In this document: in pieces, positions 1 to 7,026 of the stretch
Position numbering within the stretch: position 1 is the first letter of the stretch
Layout: every line of letters starts with the position of its first letter
Assembly: GCA_902795905.1 (NCBI GenBank)
Contig: CADBMY010000108.1
Span: 1-13,122 of the forward strand
Reading direction: 5' to 3'
From: an uncultured Erysipelotrichaceae bacterium
GTDB lineage: Bacteria > Bacillota_I > Bacilli_A > Erysipelotrichales > Erysipelotrichaceae
DNA length: 13,122 nucleotides
Notes under the pieces: generated by a model
Databases searched by the model: none
Seen by the model: the letters and a program-made list of their open reading frames with translations, nothing else
Told to the model about the DNA's origin: nothing
Made by a program: the position numbers and the translations under genes

Positions 1-504
1 CTCAAACGATTCGGCTTGACGGATGAGACCGGGAAGAACTTGGAAGAGATCCTGCAGGAACATATAGATGATATCTGCCGTACGGCTGCAGAAAACCGCT
101 GTAATTATCACCGGTATCTTGCACAGACCGGTCTTAGGATAGCAGGAAATTATGCTTTCATGGATTTTCATGCTTCCGGATCTGTTCAGTCAATGCTTGC
201 ACAGGTCAGTCCGTTTACACTGACCGGCTTCTACTGCGGGATCAATTATATGAATCCAGGCAGTGACGGTGAGATCTATGCATATAACAGCAGTAACATC
301 CTGTATGAACAGTATATCGACCTGGAGCGTTATATAATTACGCCTGAGCTTACTGTAACCTGCTACGGTAAGGACGGCCCTGAATTTTGTATATCTTCCG
401 ATGAACAGGACGGTGCTGAAGCAGAACAGATCCGACAAAAAGCACTTCGTGAAGCCAAAAAAATACTGAATGACATCGTAAAAAAACAAAACAAGACATC
501 CTGA
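1..504 (+). CDS. 3' end of a glycan-cluster protein, possibly HAD-like (partial)
   Basis: The frame is open from base 1 (L-K-R-F-G-L-T-D-E...) to the TGA at 502-504, so this is the last 167 residues of a longer gene; the TTG at 16 is not a believable start because no ribosome site precedes it. The visible part has a helical start (LEEILQEHIDDICRTAAEN), then a hydrophobic strand followed by a small-residue turn (YAFMDFHASGSVQSML), then LTGFYCGINY, and ends in a charged Lys-rich helix. The strand-turn-helix pattern resembles the 'FVDxGxxGTxQ' segment in C-terminal halves of HAD-superfamily proteins found in polysaccharide clusters (COG5610-like). That is a pattern match by eye, not a firm assignment. 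Position next to polymerase, glycosyltransferase and LicD genes supports a glycan role. No clear terminator follows it. The N-terminal catalytic part lies outside the window, so the activity cannot be named. Confidence 0.6.
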   Translation, partial: LKRFGLTDETGKNLEEILQEHIDDICRTAAENRCNYHRYLAQTGLRIAGNYAFMDFHASGSVQSMLAQVSPFTLTGFYCGINYMNPGSDGEIYAYNSSNILYEQYIDLERYIITPELTVTCYGKDGPEFCISSDEQDGAEAEQIRQKALREAKKILNDIVKKQNKTS

Positions 505-512
505 ATACTAAA

Positions 513-542
513 TTGACATTCACACTTCGATGGCTCTATACT
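513..542 (+). promoter_or_regulatory. sigma-A-type promoter of the adhesin gene
   Basis: A perfect -35 box TTGACA (513-518) and a near-consensus -10 box TATACT (537-542) are separated by 18 bases. Transcription would begin near 549, giving a leader of about 50 bases before the ATG at 600. It lies directly after the stop codon of the preceding gene, so the adhesin can be expressed independently of the upstream glycan gene. Confidence 0.75.
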
Positions 543-554
543 ATTCGTGAGTGA

Positions 555-583
555 GTGCGTATTGCGGTTTTTCAGCGCAACAC
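555..583 (+). other. stem-loop in the adhesin mRNA leader
   Basis: TTGCG (562-566) pairs with CGCAA (576-580) around a nine-base loop, and GTG (555-557) can pair with CAC (581-583) across a four-base bulge. It falls inside the predicted 5' leader, just upstream of the GTGGGG that serves as ribosome site. It could affect mRNA stability or initiation, but the stem is short and may be chance. Confidence 0.3.
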
Positions 584-599
584 TGTGGGGTATAGTGAC

Positions 600-3500
600 A
601 TGAATAAAATGCTGAGAAGTCTGTTGGTTGTATTGATGGGTTTCGTATTCTTTCTGGGAAACAGTATGCCTACCGTAATTACGGCATCGGATGAGAATAC
701 AGGCGAAACGGAGAAAGCCGGTGAAGTATTACCTGATGAAGCGCCGGCAGAAGGCTCCGGCGAAGATACAGCTGTCGCAGAGAAAGCCGATACAAAAGAA
801 CCGGAAGAAACAGCCGGCGAAGTGCCGGTAGAAGGCTCCGGCGAAGATACAGCTCTCACAGAGAAAGCCGATACAAAAGAACCGGAAGAAACAGCCGGCA
901 GTGATAATAATGAACCTGCAGAAACAGAACCTGCCGGAGAGCAGGCTGTACCTGCTGAAGAGACAAAGAAAGCCACAGAAGTTCCTGCGAATACTGAGGT
1001 AATAGAAGAGCAGGATACCCCTGCAGCTTCCGGAGAACCTTCAGAGACAGACGGACAGTCCGCAGAGGAAGACGTAGAGCCGTCAGAAGAAGCAGAAGAA
1101 CCTGCAGAAGAGAACCGTGAAGAAGGTCTTTTAGGTGCCCCGGAACCGATCACTGTAAGTGACTGGGATATGGATACGCGCGGAGAATACGCCTATTATA
1201 AATACATAGAGAATACAGATATTTTTTCTGCTGCTGATGGATCAACACTTGTATATCAGATGAAGGTTCATCCTAACCGTACCGATTACTATTCTGTAGT
1301 TCAAGCAATGATGAACAGCTACGGCAGAAATAATACAAACTATTACGTGGCAGATTCCATGGATACTGTGCTGACAGATCCTGACGGGAATACCCTTTTC
1401 TCATTCCATTCTCTTCCATCCGGCAATGTGGAAGGAAGGGTTGTCACACCGAATGAATTCATCATGGAGAAGGATAAAGAGTACCTTATTACGGTAACCT
1501 TCAACGGAATAAACCCGGAGTATAAGAAATATGCACGTGTATCGGGACAGGGATCAAGCGGTATCTGGACGGCATTTTACGGAGGTATCGAAAGACATCA
1601 CCATTATAGGGATGGTAAATGTATCTGTTATGATGAATTCCCTGTTGATTCTGAATCTAATATTCCTTACTCACATATCATGTATTATCTTCCCTGCGGA
1701 GACAACGGGAAACCGAATTTTGTCTATGTGGCTACGGAAGACAACAAGGAAAAGCGCATCGTAGTACATGCTTCGGTCAAGGGAGGCAATATTGATATTC
1801 CTTCCACAACGTCGGATCATCTGACATATCAGCCCTATTATTACAGTGATTATAACGATGCGCCGATGACATTTGCGGACTGGAACGATCCTCCGTATTG
1901 GGATGTCACACTCTGGCCGGATGATCAGCGCTATTATCCGGTCACTTTCCGCCTGTCGGTAAATCAGTCTGATTATACGCTGAATGAACCGAAGATTCTG
2001 TCAGGAAAGGGTCAGGTAAAGATCGGTCTCGGACCAACGACATACAATTCTTTATATATACCGAATTATAGTGATATCGGCATATATCCTATCCTTAAAT
2101 GGAATAAAGAAAGAGATGAACTTGATATTGGCTTTACCGGGACTGCAGATGACGGTACAACGCATTACGGTGGATATAATTATGATACCGATACGTATGA
2201 CTATGTTTATAAACCTCTCTCTTTTGAACATGTAAAACGGGAATCCGGAAAGCTGATGACCAGGCGCTGGAATTACATTACGGGTCAGTATGAGTTCGTG
2301 GAATCTACGTCCGGCAGCAACTATTCCGCTGAACATAGAATCCCTTATTTCATCAGTGTTATCCTGGAAAAAAAGCCGCCGATACCGGAACCTGTCGTAG
2401 AAAAGTTTGACGTTGAAATGAAAAATGTCACGGATGACAGTGCTACCATAACGATCAAAGGAAAACTGGATCGTGATCTGTTTGATCTGAAGGGGAATGA
2501 GGAACCGTATCTGACAAAGATCACAGAAAGCCTCATGCTGTCTGTAGGAACGGTAAAGGCAAAGATCGGTACACAGGAAGTGGATGAAGAAGGCAACTTT
2601 ACGATCACGCTGGCAAATGCACCGCTGGACGCAAATATCGTCCTGACAACAGCCAATGATACTTCACAGAAGGTCTATGAGACGATTCCTGTGCCTTTAC
2701 TGCAGATCCCGGTAAAAAAGATCTGGACAGATGCCGAAGGAAATACTAGTGATGAGATCACAGCTAGTCATAAAGATGACAAGGTGACCGTAACAGTATA
2801 TGCGGACGGAAAAGAAACAGACCGTACAAAAGAACTGAGCAGCACTTCGGATACACCGTGGGAAGATGTGATCAGGGGATTGCCGGAATATACGCATTAT
2901 GAAAAAGACGGCAGCCCGCAGACGATCAAGTATACGGTAAAGGAAACTGCAGTCAACGGATACAAGGCGAAGTATGACGACGAAAAGAGCAGTAAGTATC
3001 TGGAACTTGGTGCTGAAGTAAAAGATCTGATCTTCAGCAGTAAGTATATCCTGCTCAGTGAAAGCGCAAAGATGGCTCTGACGGTAGTCGGGGATAAAGT
3101 TGAAGTAAAGCCCTTTGATCCGGATGATGAGTATCAGAAGTGGACAACAGTAGGGCATACCTTTAGAAATGTTTGGGTATACAGCGGAGATCCGAGTCTT
3201 ATCCCCGGGCAAGGTGACGAATTCGGAGATTTCGATGCGATTCTGATCAAGAATGATAAGACCGGAAAATATCTGGCAATCAAATATGAAGGACCGTTCC
3301 TGACAGATGATCCTGAAAATGATTATATTGCCGGTTATGTAAAATCTTCGGTGACTGACCGTGCAGTTATTCGAACGGTCGGAATGTATAACAGAATACA
3401 AAAACGTCCGGTAAACTATTATGACTTTCAGCTTGAATACTATGTAAGTTCATTCGGTATTAAACCTGCCTCAGCCGTATTTACTCCTCCCACAGCGTTA

Positions 3501-4565
3501 TTCCCGGATATGCGTTCCGGAGCCTTGAGATTTATTGCTCCGCCCTGGCCGTTTATTGCGCTGCGCTGGTATGATGCAGGAATGTCGCAGTCGTATGTCA
3601 CTTCACTTGCGTCGTCTGTTCTTGCAGATATTAATGTCTTTGATGATTCCGACGGTATTCTGTATAAGGTGACCAATACACCGAGAACACTGACGATCGA
3701 AAAGAAGCTCATTTACAGTCAGACAAAAGCAGAGAAGACAGTAGATAACGAAACATTCTACTTCGCGTTATTCAGTGATGAAGCACGTACGCAGAGGATA
3801 GAGAACATCGATATACAGCAGTTGACGATCAAGAATGCTTCTTCAAATAAGGTAATTCTTGAGGGCCTGCCTAACGGAACTTACTATATCGGTGAGACAG
3901 ACGCAAACGGAAGACTGCTTGAGAAAGGAAAACTATCTGACGGAACAGAGTTTATCCCGGATTACGGAGATGGTTTCAGTTTTGAAGTGACGGATGACTC
4001 TGATTCAGGAGTCGAACTTACGATCAACAATGTTATCGATAAGCCGACGTCGGGAGAAGTCACTGTCACCAAGAAACTGGTGGATGATGAGACAGGCGGA
4101 CCTGTCACAGTCAAGGGTAAGTACACTGTCCATGCAGCACTGTTCTCGGATAAGGAATGCACCGTCAGAGTATCCGGTATTCAGAGTATAACGATCGACG
4201 GCAATTCATCCTCCAGCACAACGTTTAAAGATATCCCTGAAGGTACCTACTATGTAGCGGAAACAGATGCTGACGGCAAAAAGCTGAATCATGGTTCGCT
4301 TGCGGATGTCATCGGCTTCAAGGTCGAATACTCAGGCAATAAGGTCACGGTAAAGAGCGGCGGACAGGCTTCGGCAGAGATCACCAACATCTTTACGACG
4401 AAGAAGAACCCGCCGGCAGAGAATCCTCCGAGAAAGACACCGCCGCAGTCAGTGCCGAATACAGGAGATAATACCCACATCAATCTGTGGATACTGATGC
4501 TTATGATCAGTACAGGAGCTGCCATCAACATCTTCAGGATGCTGAGAAGAAGCTACAGAGCGTAG
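600..4565 (+). CDS. Large sortase-anchored surface adhesin with Cna_B/SpaA-type isopeptide domains
   Basis: A 1321-residue secreted, wall-anchored protein, likely an adhesin or pilin-like tip protein. I chose ATG 600 (GTGGGG nine bases upstream) because the in-frame GTG at 555 would lie within a few bases of the predicted transcript start. Residues 1-29 form a signal peptide (MNKMLRSLLVVLMGFVFFLG, likely cut after ITA). Residues 30-180 are acidic and Pro/Glu-rich, with two 27-residue repeats. Residues about 180-650 are Tyr-rich and unrecognised. A Cna_B domain starts at VPLLQIPVKKIW (about 698) and contains VKET (E782); its last strand, YKVTNT (N1026), comes only after about 220 extra residues. 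Two SpaA-like domains follow: K1035/K1036, E1099, N1143/N1144, and K1158/K1159, E1221, N1263. These are the Lys/Glu/Asn positions expected for self-formed isopeptide bonds. The end is a Pro-rich linker, VPNTG (1285-1289), a membrane segment and RRSYRA, a sortase signal. No sortase gene is in the window. Ligand unknown. Confidence 0.9.
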   Translation: MNKMLRSLLVVLMGFVFFLGNSMPTVITASDENTGETEKAGEVLPDEAPAEGSGEDTAVAEKADTKEPEETAGEVPVEGSGEDTALTEKADTKEPEETAGSDNNEPAETEPAGEQAVPAEETKKATEVPANTEVIEEQDTPAASGEPSETDGQSAEEDVEPSEEAEEPAEENREEGLLGAPEPITVSDWDMDTRGEYAYYKYIENTDIFSAADGSTLVYQMKVHPNRTDYYSVVQAMMNSYGRNNTNYYVADSMDTVLTDPDGNTLFSFHSLPSGNVEGRVVTPNEFIMEKDKEYLITVTFNGINPEYKKYARVSGQGSSGIWTAFYGGIERHHHYRDGKCICYDEFPVDSESNIPYSHIMYYLPCGDNGKPNFVYVATEDNKEKRIVVHASVKGGNIDIPSTTSDHLTYQPYYYSDYNDAPMTFADWNDPPYWDVTLWPDDQRYYPVTFRLSVNQSDYTLNEPKILSGKGQVKIGLGPTTYNSLYIPNYSDIGIYPILKWNKERDELDIGFTGTADDGTTHYGGYNYDTDTYDYVYKPLSFEHVKRESGKLMTRRWNYITGQYEFVESTSGSNYSAEHRIPYFISVILEKKPPIPEPVVEKFDVEMKNVTDDSATITIKGKLDRDLFDLKGNEEPYLTKITESLMLSVGTVKAKIGTQEVDEEGNFTITLANAPLDANIVLTTANDTSQKVYETIPVPLLQIPVKKIWTDAEGNTSDEITASHKDDKVTVTVYADGKETDRTKELSSTSDTPWEDVIRGLPEYTHYEKDGSPQTIKYTVKETAVNGYKAKYDDEKSSKYLELGAEVKDLIFSSKYILLSESAKMALTVVGDKVEVKPFDPDDEYQKWTTVGHTFRNVWVYSGDPSLIPGQGDEFGDFDAILIKNDKTGKYLAIKYEGPFLTDDPENDYIAGYVKSSVTDRAVIRTVGMYNRIQKRPVNYYDFQLEYYVSSFGIKPASAVFTPPTALFPDMRSGALRFIAPPWPFIALRWYDAGMSQSYVTSLASSVLADINVFDDSDGILYKVTNTPRTLTIEKKLIYSQTKAEKTVDNETFYFALFSDEARTQRIENIDIQQLTIKNASSNKVILEGLPNGTYYIGETDANGRLLEKGKLSDGTEFIPDYGDGFSFEVTDDSDSGVELTINNVIDKPTSGEVTVTKKLVDDETGGPVTVKGKYTVHAALFSDKECTVRVSGIQSITIDGNSSSSTTFKDIPEGTYYVAETDADGKKLNHGSLADVIGFKVEYSGNKVTVKSGGQASAEITNIFTTKKNPPAENPPRKTPPQSVPNTGDNTHINLWILMLMISTGAAINIFRMLRRSYRA
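744..905 (+). repeat. Two 81-bp tandem repeats in the adhesin gene
   Basis: The copies are 744-824 and 825-905, exactly 27 codons each. Within the first 75 bases they differ at only three positions; the last six bases diverge. Each copy encodes P-(A/V)-EGSGEDTA-(V/L)-(A/T)-EKADTKEPEETAG. They sit in the disordered acidic segment directly after the signal peptide. Since the unit is in frame, gain or loss of copies would change the stalk length without breaking the gene. Confidence 0.9.
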
Positions 4566-4568
4566 TTC

Positions 4569-4603
4569 AAGATCATGCAGGAGGATATCCTGCATGATCT
4601 TTT
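4569..4603 (+). terminator. Rho-independent terminator after the adhesin gene
   Basis: A perfect 14-base stem, AAGATCATGCAGGA (4569-4582) with TCCTGCATGATCTT (4588-4601), encloses the five-base loop GGATA and runs into a short T tract (4600-4603). It starts four bases after the adhesin stop codon. The T tract is short, so some read-through into the next gene is likely. Confidence 0.75.
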
Positions 4604-4618
4604 CACAAGGACAAATCA

Positions 4619-5923
4619 GTGAACATGAACAATGATACAGGAAACAGACAAAACTCGTTTACAGACAGAATACGAGCCGTATTACTGACACTTCTGGTAT
4701 ACTTTCTGACTTTCGAAGAACCCATAGAAGTATCTTTCATGCCTTCTCTTTACGGTATCCTGAATATCACTGCACTGATGAGCATACCTTTACTTCTGTA
4801 TCATATGCTGCGGTATAAGACAGTATGCAGATATCTGAAGGATCCGGCACTGATCGGAGTTTTGATATTCTGTCTTTCCCTGACAGTCGGATATCGTCAT
4901 TATCATTATCAAAGCTGGATGAATACGCTGTTCAGTATCTTTGACAGTATGCGTTTCTGGATGCTGCTGTGTACGTTTTACTTTGTGTTCAGGCATTTTG
5001 ACTTCGGCAGACATGCGGATAATCTCTTTACACACACCGCAATCATTACTGTTTTTATGACCGGAACCGTAATAGCAGATATGGCGCTGCATATCTGGCC
5101 AAGGCAGGTATATCGGTTTGGTCTTGGCAGTATACAGATCTTTTATGAACACCCGACATACCTGGCGGTGCACAGTCTGTTTATCCTGTGTATTCTGTGT
5201 ATGCTGGTTCCGTATCAAAAGAAAGCAGTACTGTTTATGCCGTGTATGCTGTTTAACATGTTCATGACTCTGCGTCTGCGTATACTTGGTCTTACTGTGT
5301 GCATCCTGATGATGTTTGTTTTCTTTATTCTGCTGGGACAGAGGCTTTCCTGGAAGAACGGGCTTGCGCTTACGGCAGGGGCATTTCTCGTTGGCGGAAG
5401 ACGGTTTATCCGCTACTATACTTCGGCGGAAGCACTGACCATGGCCAGAGGACAGTTTGCTTATAATGGCTGGAAGATTGCAGTAAAAAACTTCCCGTTC
5501 GGAACCGGTGCCGGTACTTTTGGCTCCAGAGTAGCCCAGAGATTCTACTCGCCGCTGTACTATCAGTACGGAATGATTCATACGCTCGGTATGGATCCAA
5601 TCTGGCCGGCCTATGCCTGTGATACATTCTGGCCGATGATCATGGCCGAGAGCGGATTCCTTGGACTCGCGGGATATCTGGCTATGGTATTCTCGCTGTT
5701 CGTAAAGATTCAGAGATTACGTGATAAAAGTCTCTGGGTATACATGGGGGCGATATGTGCGTTTATGTATGAACTGCTGGAGACGACCGGTGCCTTGGCA
5801 TTTTCGGATGTGACAGCTGTCGGAATAGCGCTTGTTCTGGGCTTGGCTCTGGGCATGGATACAGGAGAAATGTCATCTGAAGAGTATCTTGAAAACATCA
5901 TATGCAGGAGGAAGAACGCATGA
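4619..5923 (+). CDS. O-antigen polymerase/ligase-like membrane protein (Wzy/WaaL type)
   Basis: A 434-residue integral membrane protein with about 11 hydrophobic segments. By resemblance to the Wzy/O-antigen ligase family, it would polymerise or transfer lipid-linked repeat units at the outer face of the membrane. Supporting segments are YEHPTYLAVH (176-185), the Gly-rich GTGAGTFGS (295-303) that opens the large loop, the aromatic SPLYYQYG, and DTFWPMIMAESGFLGL (from 335), a pattern common before the last membrane segments in this family. The GTG start at 4619 is preferred because AAGGA (4607-4611) lies seven bases upstream; ATG 4625 is an alternative. The gene overlaps the next by four bases (ATGA), so the two are translationally coupled. 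No convincing promoter lies between it and the terminator of the adhesin gene. Whether it is a polymerase or a ligase cannot be decided from sequence alone. Confidence 0.8.
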   Translation: MNMNNDTGNRQNSFTDRIRAVLLTLLVYFLTFEEPIEVSFMPSLYGILNITALMSIPLLLYHMLRYKTVCRYLKDPALIGVLIFCLSLTVGYRHYHYQSWMNTLFSIFDSMRFWMLLCTFYFVFRHFDFGRHADNLFTHTAIITVFMTGTVIADMALHIWPRQVYRFGLGSIQIFYEHPTYLAVHSLFILCILCMLVPYQKKAVLFMPCMLFNMFMTLRLRILGLTVCILMMFVFFILLGQRLSWKNGLALTAGAFLVGGRRFIRYYTSAEALTMARGQFAYNGWKIAVKNFPFGTGAGTFGSRVAQRFYSPLYYQYGMIHTLGMDPIWPAYACDTFWPMIMAESGFLGLAGYLAMVFSLFVKIQRLRDKSLWVYMGAICAFMYELLETTGALAFSDVTAVGIALVLGLALGMDTGEMSSEEYLENIICRRKNA

Positions 5924-7026
5924 GGATCGCCATGATCGGCGCCAAAAGAATTCCGTCCAATGCCGGAGGTGTAGAGAAGACTGTGGAGATGCAGGCAGTG
6001 TATCTGAAACAGTTGGGGTATGAAATAACTGTATATAACCGCGGTCATGTACAATCCTCAAAGAAAGAATACCGGGGCATACATCTTGTGGATATATCGA
6101 TACCGAAAGGATCTGCCGGGGTGCCGGTCTATTCATTCTTAGCGACTGTTCATGCACTCCTGCACCATGCGGACGTTATTGTTTATCATGCGTCGGGTCC
6201 CTGCAATATGATCCGTCTTACGCACTTTTTCAGAAAGCCGTGTGTTGGCATCATTCACGGTTATGACAGTCAGCGTGAAAAGTGGGGCAGGTTTGCGTCG
6301 TGGTATTTAAAAGCAGGTGAAAAAACAGCTTTGTGCATGGCCGACCGGTGTTTCGTACTCAGTCAGAATATGCAGGGATATGCGGAAAAAACATACGGGA
6401 GAAGACCCGATCTATTGTATAACGGTATCGACATGCCGGTGCAGACAGACGATGATACTGCTCTGAATACGTGGCATCTGAGCAAAGAGGAGTATCTCCT
6501 TACAGCCGTCAGGATCGTACCGGAAAAGGGCCTGCATACACTCATACAGGCATTCCGTGCCTGCACGACAGCGAAGAAACTGGTGATTGCCGGCGGTGCC
6601 GATCCTCGATGCACAGGGTATTATCAGGAACTGCGGAAGCTGGCAGGCAGTGATGCCAGAATCATCTTTGCCGGTCATCAGCCGGCAGAGAAACTTAGTA
6701 CACTGTATGATAACTGCTATCTGTTTGTTCTGCCCAGCATGCTTGAAGGAATGTCCAATGCCTTATTGGAGGCGATGGCCCACGGATGCTGTGTATTGGT
6801 CAGTGATATTGCGGAGAATGCGGAAGTAATAAACGGACATGGTATGAGTTTTCATGTACAAAACCGCGAAGACTTACAGGCAAAACTGCAGAAGCTGCTG
6901 GATGAACCTGAAACCGTGAAACAGTACCGTACAGGAACAAAAGAGTATGTTACCGGTAAATACAGGTGGCAGGAAACAGCCGCAGTATTGGACAGGTGTT
7001 TTAAAGAGATCACACATGAAGAATAA
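5920..7026 (+). CDS. GT4-family glycosyltransferase with DUF1972-like N-terminus
   Basis: A 368-residue cytoplasmic glycosyltransferase with the GT-B fold. The N-terminal half starts MRIAMIGAKRIPSNAGGVEK, close to the DUF1972/rhamnosyltransferase-type beginning in which the Gly-rich loop binds the acceptor. The C-terminal half carries the retaining-enzyme E-x7-E motif at E276 and E284 (EGMSNALLE), followed by AHGCCVLVSDIAENAEVI, the usual nucleotide-sugar binding region. Length is normal for GT4. ATG 5920 is chosen over the in-frame ATG 5902 because AGGAGG (5906-5911) lies eight bases before it. It overlaps the polymerase gene by four bases and the next gene by 11, so all are one operon. It probably adds one sugar to the repeat unit; neither donor nor linkage can be read from the sequence, although rhamnose or glucose donors are common for this group. 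Confidence 0.88.
   Translation: MRIAMIGAKRIPSNAGGVEKTVEMQAVYLKQLGYEITVYNRGHVQSSKKEYRGIHLVDISIPKGSAGVPVYSFLATVHALLHHADVIVYHASGPCNMIRLTHFFRKPCVGIIHGYDSQREKWGRFASWYLKAGEKTALCMADRCFVLSQNMQGYAEKTYGRRPDLLYNGIDMPVQTDDDTALNTWHLSKEEYLLTAVRIVPEKGLHTLIQAFRACTTAKKLVIAGGADPRCTGYYQELRKLAGSDARIIFAGHQPAEKLSTLYDNCYLFVLPSMLEGMSNALLEAMAHGCCVLVSDIAENAEVINGHGMSFHVQNREDLQAKLQKLLDEPETVKQYRTGTKEYVTGKYRWQETAAVLDRCFKEITHEE

Noticed and set aside
555..599. GTG 555 as the start of the adhesin
   Set aside because: It lies only about six bases after the predicted transcript start, has no ribosome site, and adds 15 residues before an already complete signal peptide.
744..905. Tandem repeats considered as a CRISPR array
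   Set aside because: The units are contiguous, in frame and without spacers; they are protein repeats. The Cas4-like half of the DUF2779-type protein is not accompanied by any array or other cas gene.
572..1153. A 193-residue Ser-rich open frame on the - strand opposite the adhesin's repeat region
   Set aside because: It is the mirror of the Glu/Pro codons of the repeat region (gaa/gag reads as ttc/ctc, gcc/gca as ggc/tgc), has no ribosome site and matches no family.
2697..3401. A 234-residue open frame on the - strand within the adhesin gene
   Set aside because: The + strand here encodes clear Cna_B sequence; the opposite frame shows no recognisable domain or ribosome site.
4790..5581. A 263-residue open frame on the - strand within the polymerase gene
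   Set aside because: Low-complexity Gln/Lys/His-rich translation, the expected shadow of a gene rich in hydrophobic codons; the + frame has membrane segments and family motifs.
5902..5919. ATG 5902 as the start of the GT4 glycosyltransferase
   Set aside because: It would put the AGGAGG ribosome site inside the coding region; the family start MRIAMIG begins at 5920.
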